64,000 nucleotides of DNA from Clostridium bowmanii (GCF_018861315.1 NZ_JAHLDL010000009.1:62001-126000); one strand, 5' to 3'. Shown: positions 29,524 to 37,905, counted from the first letter of the stretch. Numbers and translations are program-made. Notes: generated from the sequence alone by a model not told the origin.

Positions 29524-29577
29524 AGTATATATTTTGGAAGTTAATATTACGTTAAGACTTATGTATATTTATGTTAA
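29524..29577 (-). promoter_or_regulatory. Candidate PhoP box and -10 of the EAL-GGDEF gene
   Basis: Four exact 11-bp steps at 29567-29577, 29556-29566, 29545-29555 and 29534-29544 start TTAACA, ATACAT, TTAACG and TTAACT on the minus strand. Four nt later comes TATACT (29524-29529). Nearly the same sequence stands before the chemoreceptor gene at 40019-40072. Confidence 0.82.
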
Positions 29578-29606
29578 ATCATCATTTAGGTTACTGAAAA
29601 CGCATT

Positions 29607-29635
29607 AAAAAGCATCCGCTAAGCAGATGCTTTTT
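29607..29635. terminator. Orphan hairpin terminator between two divergent Pho promoters
   Basis: Arms AAAAAGCATC and GATGCTTTTT with a 9-nt loop. No gene on either strand ends here. It may insulate the divergent promoters or be the leftover end of a deleted gene. Confidence 0.75.
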
Positions 29636-29659
29636 ACATTTAATATAAATTTTATAATA

Positions 29660-29713
29660 TTTACATAGACTTAACACAATCATAACATGTTGTTAATCAA
29701 ATTAGTTCAGAAT
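29660..29713 (+). promoter_or_regulatory. Candidate PhoP box of the 67-aa gene
   Basis: Four contiguous 11-bp units at 29660, 29671, 29682 and 29693 start TTTACA, TTAACA, ATAACA and TTAATC. A CAGAAT four nt later could be the -10; it is the weakest -10 of the set. Confidence 0.72.
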
Positions 29714-29762
29714 ATTAGTTAACGTAAATGAAATTTTATTAATTAATAGAAGGAGTGCTATT

Positions 29763-29966
29763 ATGATACTTAGTCCTGAAAATCGTAATATATTTAATAA
29801 ACTTATGATTAATGCTATTAAGACTAATGAAGATGAGTTTCAATTTGATGGAGATAAATATATGGTTTGCTCTGACGGTGTATGTGTACAAACATTAATT
29901 GATGATAAGATTTTATATCGTATTTATATTGAAGAAGATAAATATAATAATCTTATAAATCATTAA
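29763..29966 (+). CDS. Small hypothetical protein, 67 aa, behind a Pho-type promoter
   Basis: Begins MILSPENRNIFNKLM with AGAAGGAG well placed before the ATG. The product is acidic and soluble, with MVCSDGVCVQ (two Cys) in the middle and the tail YIEEDKYNNLINH. No family recognised. The last dozen codons plus about 25 nt of downstream DNA recur as a remnant at 37844-37905. It is flanked by a Pho box and a terminator, so it is a self-standing gene. Confidence 0.7.
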   Translation: MILSPENRNIFNKLMINAIKTNEDEFQFDGDKYMVCSDGVCVQTLIDDKILYRIYIEEDKYNNLINH

Positions 29967-29986
29967 TTGTTAAACTATCTATATAA

Positions 29987-30016
29987 TTTATATTTATATT
30001 TATATTTATATTTATA
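29987..30016 (+). repeat. Hexanucleotide tandem repeat, five copies of TTTATA
   Basis: Five perfect copies of a 6-bp unit follow the 67-aa gene. The homologous DNA at 37883-37897 lacks the expansion, so it grew after the duplication. Confidence 0.9.
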
Positions 30017-30043
30017 CAATTATAATATGCAACTAATTTTATC

Positions 30044-30075
30044 ACCCCATATCATAATTAAGATATGGGGTTTTA
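30044..30075. terminator. Convergent terminator
   Basis: Arms ACCCCATATC and GATATGGGGT, followed by a T run. It lies between the 67-aa gene and the PbfA remnant and can serve both strands. Confidence 0.85.
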
Positions 30076-30092
30076 AACCGTTTTTATAAATT

Positions 30093-30721
30093 TTATATAT
30101 TTAAACTAAACACTATAGCCTTTTCAAAGATATTAAAAGCTATATCAATATCATTGATCGAAACTATTAGAGGTGGATGCCAAGTTATACACTTACCTGA
30201 AGATACTTTAAAAGATAGCCCGAGTTCAAGAGATTTATATAGAACTTTTTCTGCAAGTTCTTCATGTTTTTCTTTAGAATCTCTGTTTTTTACAAATTCA
30301 ATGCCCACAGCTGCAGTGCCTGACGGGGTGAATAGCCCCTTAAAATCTTTTGATGTTGTCTTGTTTACCAGTTTAGCTGCAGCGCGTGCTACAATATCTG
30401 AAGTATATCTTCTTGGAATAAAAGGCAGATCTTCCATTTGATTTTTAACCGCTTTGATAACATATGAGTTCTTATAACCTACTTGATGGATACTATTACC
30501 ATGAAAGTCTAGGTATTTTTTTCCTGACATATCCCCTATGTCTACCCCTCTGCATTAACAATTACATTCATACAAGGGGTAGACATAGATTGTTTCATAA
30601 ATACAGATTCATCAGCCTTTAAAATTTCTTTACTTTTCTCATCAAGAGCATTAATCCAATCTTCTCTATTCTGGCTAAAGTTCACATCACCTTCTCGATT
30701 TAATCCTCCATTATTTTGCAT
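30093..30721 (-). pseudogene. Broken PbfA-like class III aminotransferase-fold gene (hydroxy-AEP ammonia-lyase)
   Basis: The first 59 codons (NREDWINALDEKSKEIL, KQSMSTPCMNVIV) match the start of PbfA-type enzymes found in AEP clusters, which convert 1-hydroxy-2-aminoethylphosphonate to phosphonoacetaldehyde. A TAG stop at the end of NAEG is caused by a one-base loss in a G run near 30545-30550. The next frame continues KKYLDFHGNSIHQVGYKN and PFIPRRYTSD as expected. Then about 230 residues, including the PLP-lysine region, are missing: FTPSGTAAVG jumps to the C-terminal KVSSGKCITWHPPLIVS. It starts inside the end of phnX as last gene of the AEP operon. Non-functional. Confidence 0.82.
30536..30588. 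repeat. Perfect 14-bp inverted repeat within the PbfA remnant
   Basis: CTATGTCTACCCCT (30536-30549) and AGGGGTAGACATAG (30575-30588) are exact reverse complements 25 nt apart. The frameshift of the remnant falls inside one arm. The longer wild-type G run would have left a mismatch. Confidence 0.9.
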
Positions 30722-31526
30722 TCGGTTTCTTTCCTTCAGATATCAAGACATTAATTTTTTGAATTAACAGAGGAAGTTCTTTCATAGTTTTTATAGTAAA
30801 ATCTGCACCAACTTCTAAAAAACTCTCCTCAGTGCTTTTAATAATTTCATTTTTGTCGTTATCAGAAAGACTCTTATACTCATAATAGCTTAGTCCCATC
30901 TGTGAACTTCCAACCGCTACTCCAACAGACCAAACACCCGCATTTATTCCCTCTTTAATATCAGCCACTGTATCTCCTACCTTCACCACTTTCCATGATG
31001 CTGAAAGTCTTAGTGTTTCAATATTTTTAAATATCATGTATGGATAGGGCCTGCCAAAAGAATTTGTAGAATCTGGTGTTACCCAAAAATCTGGTTCATA
31101 CCCATTATCCTTAGCACCCTCTACTACTATTTGCATCATAGCATCTGTATATCCAGTAGTTGAGCCTATTTTTATCCCCTGATCTTTCAGTGATTTGATA
31201 GTGTCTATGACTTCCGGAATTGGATGTGTATATTCTTTTAGGGAAGATAAAAGTAGTGGCTCAAATTCACCATATAAATTATCAATGTCCACTTCATTAA
31301 AGTCCCTACTATATTTTTCTTTCCACAATTTGCTTATTCTTTGCATCTCAAGGATAGCTTTAATGTGGTCTCTTTTAAGTATTCCCATAGGAGCTCTCGC
31401 TTCCTCCATAGTTACTTCTATTCCTGCTGCTTTAAATATCTCTAAAAATATGTTAACAGGTGCAAAGCATCCAAAATCAACGGTGGTTCCTGCCCAGTCA
31501 AATATAACTCCTTCTACTCTGTCCAT
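30711..31526 (-). CDS. phnX: Phosphonoacetaldehyde hydrolase (phosphonatase)
   Basis: HAD-superfamily enzyme of about 271 residues that splits phosphonoacetaldehyde into acetaldehyde and phosphate. The nucleophile Asp 10 lies in VIFDWAGTTVD. Lys 51 in MGILKRDHIKA matches the Schiff-base lysine of the family. GSTTGYT and KVGDTVADIKEG complete the active site. The ATG at 31524-31526 follows GGGGGAT; the upstream extension to 31565 is not needed. It overlaps phnW by 13 nt, so the two steps of AEP breakdown are translationally coupled. Confidence 0.96.
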   Translation of the reverse strand: MDRVEGVIFDWAGTTVDFGCFAPVNIFLEIFKAAGIEVTMEEARAPMGILKRDHIKAILEMQRISKLWKEKYSRDFNEVDIDNLYGEFEPLLLSSLKEYTHPIPEVIDTIKSLKDQGIKIGSTTGYTDAMMQIVVEGAKDNGYEPDFWVTPDSTNSFGRPYPYMIFKNIETLRLSASWKVVKVGDTVADIKEGINAGVWSVGVAVGSSQMGLSYYEYKSLSDNDKNEIIKSTEESFLEVGADFTIKTMKELPLLIQKINVLISEGKKPNAK

Positions 31527-32617
31527 CTTTTTATCCCCCTCATGTATTCTTGTATGATAATGCATAATTTTTCAATATCTTCTTGATATATTTCACCAAT
31601 ATTACCAATTCTAAATGAATCAACCTCTGTTAACTTACCAGGGTATAGCACAAATCCTCTTTCTTTTACGTAATCATAAAAGCCTCTAAAATCAAAATCT
31701 TCACTTGGGAAAAGAAATGTTGTTATAATAGGAGATTGAAGTTCTTCGTTTATATATGAAGTTATTCCTATATCTTCAAGCTTTTTTCTTAAAAGATTAT
31801 TATTGTCTGTATAACGTTTATTTCTAGCTATAACTCCTCCTTCTTCTAATAGTTCATCTAAAGCCTTAGAAAAAGCAGCAACCACATGTGTTGGAGAAGT
31901 AAATCTCCACTTACCATTTTTGTCCATATTCTTCCACTGATCATAAAGATCTAAGGATAAACTACTTGAATTACCTTGGCACTTCGAAAGTGTACTGATT
32001 TTGGCTATGATAAAAGAGAAACCTGGAACACCCTGAATGCACTTATTAGCACTACTAATTAAGTAATCTATCCCTAATTCCTGAACATTAATTTGAATTC
32101 CTCCAAAACTACTCATGGCATCAAGTATGAAGGTTTTATCATACTCCCTGCATAATTTCGCAATATCTTCAATAGGATTCAGTATACCGGTTGTAGTTTC
32201 CAAGTGGACCATGGCTACATGAGTTATATCATTATAACTATTAAGTATTTCTTTTATTTCGTCAGTTTTAGGAAAAGTATCATATTCCACCTTATAATTA
32301 ACATAGTTAATTCCCATGCATTTTGCCATGGCTACAATTCTTTCTCCATAAGCACCATTACTAATTATTAAACACTTATCTTCTTTTCCAATAGCTGAAT
32401 GCATTACAGCTTCAACACCAAAGCTTCCACTGCCTTGCATAAGAACTGTAGTATATACATCAGGAGACGCTCCTGCTAAGTTAAGGATCTCCCTTCTAAT
32501 TTTTTGAGTGATTTCATTGTATTCATCATCCCAAGTACAACGGTCAAAGAGCATTTGTTCTTTAACTGTCTTTGTAGTAGTTAGTGGTCCTGGGGTTAGA
32601 AGTTTATAATTTCTCAT
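31514..32617 (-). CDS. phnW: 2-aminoethylphosphonate-pyruvate transaminase
   Basis: PLP enzyme of 367 residues that moves the amino group of AEP to pyruvate, giving phosphonoacetaldehyde and alanine. It begins LLTPGPLTTTKTVKEQM. It has VLMQGSGSFGVEAV for phosphate binding, Asp 166 in FILDAMSSFGG, and PLP Lys 192 in SSANKCIQGVPGF. It lies between the AEP transporter and phnX in one operon; 21 nt separate it from the binding-protein gene. Confidence 0.97.
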   Translation of the reverse strand: MRNYKLLTPGPLTTTKTVKEQMLFDRCTWDDEYNEITQKIRREILNLAGASPDVYTTVLMQGSGSFGVEAVMHSAIGKEDKCLIISNGAYGERIVAMAKCMGINYVNYKVEYDTFPKTDEIKEILNSYNDITHVAMVHLETTTGILNPIEDIAKLCREYDKTFILDAMSSFGGIQINVQELGIDYLISSANKCIQGVPGFSFIIAKISTLSKCQGNSSSLSLDLYDQWKNMDKNGKWRFTSPTHVVAAFSKALDELLEEGGVIARNKRYTDNNNLLRKKLEDIGITSYINEELQSPIITTFLFPSEDFDFRGFYDYVKERGFVLYPGKLTEVDSFRIGNIGEIYQEDIEKLCIIIQEYMRGIKRWTE

Positions 32618-32638
32618 GTGAACAATCCCTCCTATTAC

Positions 32639-33625
32639 TTATTTTGAAGCTTTGAAAAATTCTTGATGTTTTGCAAGAAGTTCTACTGTTAATGGACTTT
32701 CAAACTTTTTAGGATTTCCTGGTTTATTTGAATTATCTATAGTTTCGCCCGTGTAAAGTGCAACAGGGTAATTTTTAATAAGTTCAGGTCTTGCTTTAGT
32801 TACTATAACCTTTGCCATTTCCATTGCTAGTCTTGTTGTAGCTGTATCTTTCTTTTTAACTACTGCAATTGATTCTGTAAGAGAATAGTTACCCTCTATA
32901 GGATCTATATAATCAATATCTTTTCCCGAAGTTTTATCAGCTACCGCTTGGTGACGGAGCCCAAATCCTACTGCCACTTCTCCAACTCTAACTTTTTTTA
33001 TTGGACCTGATCCAGAAGTTTCAATATGAGGTCCACAATTTAAAATAAGTTTGTGAAGTACAATGCTACCCTCTTTTTCGCCATATTCACTTATAATAGA
33101 CTGAATAAGAAGCCATGCAGTTGATGAATTCATTATGTTAGGAATTGAAACTAAGCCTTTATATTCATCTTTAGTTAAATCTTTTATAGATTTTGGCATA
33201 GCAAGACCCTTTTCTTTCATAACTTTTGTGTTAACGAATATTGCACCTGTATTTGCGAGTATTGGTGTATAATAGCTTGGATATTTTTCTAATGAATTAG
33301 TAGTAAAATTTAAGTTTTCAAACATATTGTTCTTTTTCTGTGCGCTATCTATAAAATATGAGCTCATTGTTACCAAATTAGCCTCTATTTTATCGCCTTC
33401 AGCCATTAATTTCCCACCAAGTTCAGATGTTCCTTGAGTTTGTAATACGTATTTCCCTTCATATCCAGAAGTATCAAGACTTTTTTTCATTGATGCCACA
33501 GCTTCCTCATCCGCATTAGTGTATATAACAACCTTTTTTGCACTACTCGGACTACACCCTATAAGTGTAATTAACAATGAACATACCATTAAAGAAATTG
33601 TAATAATTTTAGAAACTCTTTTCAT
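32639..33625 (-). CDS. AEP ABC transporter substrate-binding lipoprotein
   Basis: Protein of 328 residues with a lipoprotein signal (LLITLIGC, Cys 24) and a periplasmic-binding type 2 fold of the iron/AEP class (KKVVIYTNADEEAVASM, ANTGAIFVNTKVM). Such proteins in phnWX clusters bind 2-aminoethylphosphonate. It is encoded between the permease and phnW. AEP specificity is inferred from context. Confidence 0.9.
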   Translation of the reverse strand: MKRVSKIITISLMVCSLLITLIGCSPSSAKKVVIYTNADEEAVASMKKSLDTSGYEGKYVLQTQGTSELGGKLMAEGDKIEANLVTMSSYFIDSAQKKNNMFENLNFTTNSLEKYPSYYTPILANTGAIFVNTKVMKEKGLAMPKSIKDLTKDEYKGLVSIPNIMNSSTAWLLIQSIISEYGEKEGSIVLHKLILNCGPHIETSGSGPIKKVRVGEVAVGFGLRHQAVADKTSGKDIDYIDPIEGNYSLTESIAVVKKKDTATTRLAMEMAKVIVTKARPELIKNYPVALYTGETIDNSNKPGNPKKFESPLTVELLAKHQEFFKASK

Positions 33626-33674
33626 AAGCTATCTCTCCTTTATTTTTTATATTTATTTATTAAATCTTCCACAT

Positions 33675-35300
33675 TTATTTGTGGATAGTTATTTTTTTAT
33701 TAACTAAATTGCAGCCAAGTTTAATACATATATTAGTTAAAAAAATAAGTATAGATAATACAAACACCCCATTAAAATTTTGAAAATGTTGAAGTTCATT
33801 AATTTTGCTTGTTAGTAGAGATGTCCTTGCAGTGACGAGGAAAATAATAGCACTAATTGTAACCATTGAATTTATAAAATAATATCCAAACATCTCTACT
33901 ATAGTGGCTATTGAATTAGGAATAATAACACGGGTTATAGTCTTAATCCAGTTATCACCCATTAATTCTCCTGTTGTTTCGAAAGCAGGATTCATTTTAG
34001 AAAGGGAATTTTTAGCCATGAGATAGGGAGTAGTAAAAAAATGTACTGTATTACAAATTACTATTATTGTGAAAGTTCCTTTTAAATCACTTCTATTAAA
34101 AAGCATTAAATAAGCTAGTCCTAAAACCATCCCTGGAACTGTATTAGTTATCATTGAGAATATATCTATTGCTAGTTTAGATTTCTTATTCATAAGGGAA
34201 CGAGCATTTACAATAGCTGCACTATAGCAAATTAATGTACCGCTAATTGCTGAAATAATTGAAACGTAAAATGAATTTTTATATACCTCTAAGATATCTC
34301 CTGATAAAATAGTATCTTTAAAAAGTTTGGGATTAAAGCTCATATCATAGGGATAGTTATTAACAAAAGGTGCTATAAACATAACTGAAAATATTAACAT
34401 AATGCCTACCACGGTGCTAATCGATACTAAAGCAAAAGAAATGTCTCTAAATTTGTTTTTACATAACTCAATTTCCGTAAATTTATCATAACTAAAATTA
34501 TATCTTTCAATGTAATTTAAAAAGAGCACCGCAAATACTGCAGGTATAAGCATGAGTATAGCTATTGCAGCGCCACCATTAAAATTAGGTATTGACCCGA
34601 GCATTACTTCATAAAGTTGTGTTGATATTACACTATAAGTACCCCCAACAGACGCAGGTATACCAAAATCTGTAAAGCTTAAAATAAAGCTAAGTACAAA
34701 AGTTCCTCCTAAGGTACCAATTAAGGGACGAAAGATTGTATTTATAAAACTTCTTAAAAAATTATCGCCCATAAGCTTTGATACAACAATAAACTTTTTA
34801 TCAATGTACTCAAAAGAATTATTTATAAGAAGAAAAGCTGAAGGTAGTGTATAAATTACGTAACCTGTTAAAAGCCCTTTAAATCCATAAATTTGAAATA
34901 GCTCCCTTCCAAAGAGTTTTGTTAAAAGTCCTTGTTTACCAAATGAATATATTATGGCGAATCCATAAGTTATGGTAGGTAAAAGCATTGGTATAGAAAC
35001 TCCAATTTTTATCATATTTTTTATAGGACTAAATATTTTTGTACAGTTTACTCCATAAGCTATAATAAAAGCAGAAATTGTTGTTATTAATGCCGTAATC
35101 AATGAAACTTTTATACTATTTCCTATGGCAATTAAAAACTCCTTATTATGGGTAACTAAATAATAATTTGAAAATCCTATTCCATTTTCGCCCACAAATG
35201 AGTTCACTGAAAGTATTAGTATTGGAGTAAAAAGGAATGCTATAAAAAACAAGGTTATAACAATAAAAATAATTTGTGTTTCTAGTTTTTTTCTATACAT
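33675..35300 (-). CDS. AEP ABC transporter permease, two domains fused
   Basis: Membrane protein of about 541 residues with about 12 hydrophobic helices. Two copies of the binding-protein-dependent permease domain are present: the first EAA-like loop near SKLMGDNFLRSFINTIFRPL and the second near GELMGDNWIKTITRVIIP. In many bacteria the two halves are separate proteins. ATG at 35300 has GGAGAG upstream and overlaps the ATPase stop by 8 nt. Confidence 0.92.
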   Translation of the reverse strand: MYRKKLETQIIFIVITLFFIAFLFTPILILSVNSFVGENGIGFSNYYLVTHNKEFLIAIGNSIKVSLITALITTISAFIIAYGVNCTKIFSPIKNMIKIGVSIPMLLPTITYGFAIIYSFGKQGLLTKLFGRELFQIYGFKGLLTGYVIYTLPSAFLLINNSFEYIDKKFIVVSKLMGDNFLRSFINTIFRPLIGTLGGTFVLSFILSFTDFGIPASVGGTYSVISTQLYEVMLGSIPNFNGGAAIAILMLIPAVFAVLFLNYIERYNFSYDKFTEIELCKNKFRDISFALVSISTVVGIMLIFSVMFIAPFVNNYPYDMSFNPKLFKDTILSGDILEVYKNSFYVSIISAISGTLICYSAAIVNARSLMNKKSKLAIDIFSMITNTVPGMVLGLAYLMLFNRSDLKGTFTIIVICNTVHFFTTPYLMAKNSLSKMNPAFETTGELMGDNWIKTITRVIIPNSIATIVEMFGYYFINSMVTISAIIFLVTARTSLLTSKINELQHFQNFNGVFVLSILIFLTNICIKLGCNLVNKKITIHK

Positions 35301-36045
35301 AATTCTCTCCAAACAAGTTATAAATGTTATCTCTTTTTATTTTTAATTGGCGTAATATGAACTCCTCCACAAATTTATTTTTAGGTTGATGTACTACTTC
35401 TTTTGGTGAGCCATATTGTGAAATCTTACCTTTATCAATAATCAGCACCTTATCTGCCATAGTTAGTGCCTCCTCTGGATCATGAGTTACTATTATAGTT
35501 GTAAGCTTGTACTGCTTAGTAATAGCTTTAATCTTTCCCTTAATTGTCTCCTTTATAACTCCATCAAGAGCACTTAAAGGTTCATCTAGAAGAAGTATTT
35601 TAGGTTTTGTTGCTAGTGTTCGAGCTAATGCTACCCTTTGTTTCTGCCCACCAGATAACTCATGAATTTTTTTGTATAAATGAGGTTTTAATTCTAAAAA
35701 ATCTATAAGTTCCTCAAGTTCTTTGGGAGTTACTAAATCAGGTTTATTTTTAAGACCATATACTATATTCTTATAGGCATTAAGATTAGGAAAAAGAGCA
35801 TAGTCTTGAAAAACAATATTAAATCCCCGATCCTTCATGGATACTTTACTTATGTCGACATCATTAAATATAATGCAGCCACTATCCATTGGTGTTATTC
35901 CTAGAATTATATTTAGCAATGTAGTTTTACCACTTCCACTGGGTCCCAGCATAGAAACGATCTCCCCATTTCCTATTTTCAAATTAATTTCATCTAATAT
36001 TAATTTACCATCGAACTTTTTTGTTATATTTCTGAGCTCTAGCAT
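35293..36045 (-). CDS. AEP ABC transporter ATPase
   Basis: Protein of about 250 residues with Walker A GPSGSGKTT, signature [16 protein letters not shown], Walker B ILLLDEPLSALD and VTHDPEEALTMAD. It resembles spermidine/iron-type importer ATPases and powers AEP uptake. It is the first gene of the operon ATPase-permease-binding protein-phnW-phnX-pbfA remnant. The ATG at 36043-36045 follows GGAGGTGAA. Confidence 0.93.
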   Translation of the reverse strand: MLELRNITKKFDGKLILDEINLKIGNGEIVSMLGPSGSGKTTLLNIILGITPMDSGCIIFNDVDISKVSMKDRGFNIVFQDYALFPNLNAYKNIVYGLKNKPDLVTPKELEELIDFLELKPHLYKKIHELSGGQKQRVALARTLATKPKILLLDEPLSALDGVIKETIKGKIKAITKQYKLTTIIVTHDPEEALTMADKVLIIDKGKISQYGSPKEVVHQPKNKFVEEFILRQLKIKRDNIYNLFGENYV

Positions 36046-36091
36046 TTGATTCACCTCCAAAATGTTTTTGCTTTTATTTCATCGCACTTTT

Positions 36092-36134
36092 AGTATACAT
36101 TGATAAAGGTTAATACATATTATGAATAGGTTAA
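36092..36134 (-). promoter_or_regulatory. Candidate PhoP box and -10 of the AEP operon
   Basis: TTAACC at 36129-36134 and TTAACC at 36108-36113 are 21 bp apart, with ATAATA between them, giving three units at about 11, 10 and 11 bp. TATACT (36092-36097) follows 5 nt later. Phosphate control of AEP use is well known in other bacteria. Confidence 0.7.
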
Positions 36135-36148
36135 GAGTGTGTAAATTA

Positions 36149-36250
36149 TTACTATATGTTTGTTATGTTTTTACTATATGTTGATATATTTCATGGACAT
36201 ATATGACAATTTCTTTATTTACTCTGTAATACATCCTTGTATATTGTCAT
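36149..36250. promoter_or_regulatory. Candidate DeoR-type operator region
   Basis: The 315-bp divergent gap holds a direct repeat TTACTATATGTT at 36149 and 36171, exactly 22 bp apart. It also holds the inverted pair ATGACAAT (36203-36210) and ATTGTCAT (36243-36250). One or both could bind the DeoR-type regulator encoded downstream. Evidence is positional only. Confidence 0.35.
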
Positions 36251-36361
36251 GATTTATGATAAGTTGTTTATATATTATGATCAGTAAAATAAATAGACTA
36301 GTATATTGACTTGTTGTTTATTTAAATATGCACAATAAAAAGACTATGTTAGGGGGATCTT

Positions 36362-37129
36362 ATGCTACCAAGTGAAAGACAAAATAAATTTTTAGAATTA
36401 CTTTCAACAAAAGATGTAGTTACAATCTCTGAATTTATGGGTGAATTTGATATATCTATAGAAACAGTTAGGCGTGATTTATCTATTTTAGAAAAACAAA
36501 ACAAGATTGAGAAGGTATATGGAGGGGCAAAGATTAAAGCTGCAACCTTAGGAGAGTCCACTATGGAGAATAGAATGACTAATAAGCTGCAACAAAAGGA
36601 ATCTATTGGTAAGAAATGTAGTGAATTTATAAATGATGGGGACTGTATTTTTATAGACAGTGGTTCAACCACCTTTCATATTGCAAAACAAATTATAGAT
36701 AAAAAAAATCTAACCATCATAACTAATTCTATTCCAGTGCTAAACGCACTAATAAATACTGAACATGAGATTATTATAATTGGTGGAAAGGTAAGACATA
36801 ATGAGAGATCTATAGTATCTTATGACTATATCTTTAATTTTTCGCAATTAAACATTCAAAAGAGTTTCATTTGTGCTGGTGGAATCACCTTAGAAAATGG
36901 AATTTCTGATTTTAACATGCAGGAAGCATTAATAAGAAAGACTATTATAGAAAGATCTAAAGAAATATTTGTAGCAGCTGAAAGCAGTAAATTTGGAAGA
37001 GATGTAACAATCAATATTGCTCCACTTAGCAAAGTAAGTTATATTGTAACAGATTCTAATCTAACTAAAACTATGGCAAATAGTTTCAATAAATTCAAAT
37101 CAAAAATAATTATAGCTGAAGATTTATAA
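36362..37129 (+). CDS. DeoR-family transcriptional regulator of the AEP operon
   Basis: Protein of 255 residues. An N-terminal DeoR helix-turn-helix (SEFMGEFDISIETVRRDLSI, then VYGGAKI) is followed by a DeoRC sugar-isomerase-like sensor domain (DGDCIFIDSGSTTFHIAK, VCAGG-like FICAGGITLENGISDF). DeoR regulators usually repress nearby catabolic genes and respond to a phosphorylated intermediate. Divergent orientation to the AEP operon suggests control by AEP or phosphonoacetaldehyde. AGGGGGAT precedes the ATG. Confidence 0.92.
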   Translation: MLPSERQNKFLELLSTKDVVTISEFMGEFDISIETVRRDLSILEKQNKIEKVYGGAKIKAATLGESTMENRMTNKLQQKESIGKKCSEFINDGDCIFIDSGSTTFHIAKQIIDKKNLTIITNSIPVLNALINTEHEIIIIGGKVRHNERSIVSYDYIFNFSQLNIQKSFICAGGITLENGISDFNMQEALIRKTIIERSKEIFVAAESSKFGRDVTINIAPLSKVSYIVTDSNLTKTMANSFNKFKSKIIIAEDL

Positions 37130-37146
37130 AATCTTCAGCTATTTTT
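37111..37146. terminator. Bidirectional terminator overlapping two stop codons
   Basis: Arms AGCTGAAGAT and ATCTTCAGCT with T-rich tails on both strands. The stops of the convergent DeoR and PLC-like genes lie inside the hairpin. Confidence 0.88.
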
Positions 37147-37734
37147 ATGACTTAAAAGATATGCTTTTGAAATATTAGTTTCATTTTGCTGAATTAGCAA
37201 TTGACTTGAACATACTATTAAATTTGAAATTTGAGAAGCTGCAATTAAGGCATTGTTTATATCTCTAGTTAAGCTCTTGGTCTCTGAGTTGTATTTTTTT
37301 TGTAAGGCAAGTACTAACTTTTCCACATTATTTTCAAACAATTCATGATTACTAAGGTTTATCTTACCCTTTAAAAGAAGTATTATCAATTTCACATGTA
37401 GGATTAGCTCATAAAAAAAATGCTCATATGCTGCTTTTTTCTCATTACCCTCTCTGTGATATAAGCAAAAATAATCACAAATAAAATGGCAGGTTACCCC
37501 TAAGGATATTGAAAATTCCTTATTCGAAATATTTTTACCCATTAGTTCTTCTGAATATTTAGTGACATTGTGTAAGCTTTCTTCTAATGTGTGAGCACTC
37601 TTAATGTCCTTATTGGTAAAATCTGGTTTTATATTACCATATGCAAATGCTAACCTGTTTAGTTTAAAATTTGTTCCTTTTGAGATGTGTTTGTATAAAA
37701 TTTGAGATATGAGTAAGTGGGTATCAACTATCAT
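37135..37734 (-). CDS. Zinc-dependent phospholipase C-like protein
   Basis: Protein of 199 residues related to the zinc-dependent phospholipase C family, which is all-helical. Likely metal ligands are His 6 in VDTHLL, Asp 38 in GNIKPDF, His 47 in SAHTLEES and His 83 and Asp 87 in CHFICDYFCLYH. No signal peptide is present, unlike secreted toxins of the family. It could hydrolyse phospholipid or another phosphoester inside the cell. A Pho-type promoter lies upstream (37781-37824), consistent with phosphate recovery. Confidence 0.8.
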   Translation of the reverse strand: MIVDTHLLISQILYKHISKGTNFKLNRLAFAYGNIKPDFTNKDIKSAHTLEESLHNVTKYSEELMGKNISNKEFSISLGVTCHFICDYFCLYHREGNEKKAAYEHFFYELILHVKLIILLLKGKINLSNHELFENNVEKLVLALQKKYNSETKSLTRDINNALIAASQISNLIVCSSQLLIQQNETNISKAYLLSHKNS

Positions 37735-37780
37735 AGTATTACACCTCCCCTATATTTATAGTATATCCCAAATTGATGCA

Positions 37781-37824
37781 ATTATAATTTAGATTAGGTT
37801 AAGATATGGTTATCTTATGGTTAA
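37781..37824 (-). promoter_or_regulatory. Candidate PhoP box and -10 of the PLC-like gene
   Basis: Three contiguous 11-bp units on the minus strand (37814-37824, 37803-37813, 37792-37802) start TTAACC, ATAACC and TTAACC. TATAAT (37781-37786) follows 5 nt later. Confidence 0.78.
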
Positions 37825-37843
37825 ACAGATATCGCATTTTATT

Positions 37844-37905
37844 AAAGAAGATAAATATAATAATCTTGTAAATCATTAATCGTTAAACTGTTTATACAAT
37901 TACAA
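37844..37905 (+). pseudogene. Duplicated 3' tail of the 67-aa gene
   Basis: The stretch encodes KEDKYNNLVNH and a stop, then about 25 more matching bases, nearly identical to 29933-29991 but without the rest of the gene. It borders the chemoreceptor stop codon and the Pho box of the PLC-like gene. Confidence 0.85.

Noticed and set aside
29987-30016. Phase-variable repeat
   Set aside because: The unit is 6 bp and lies after the stop codon, so changes in copy number would not switch a reading frame.
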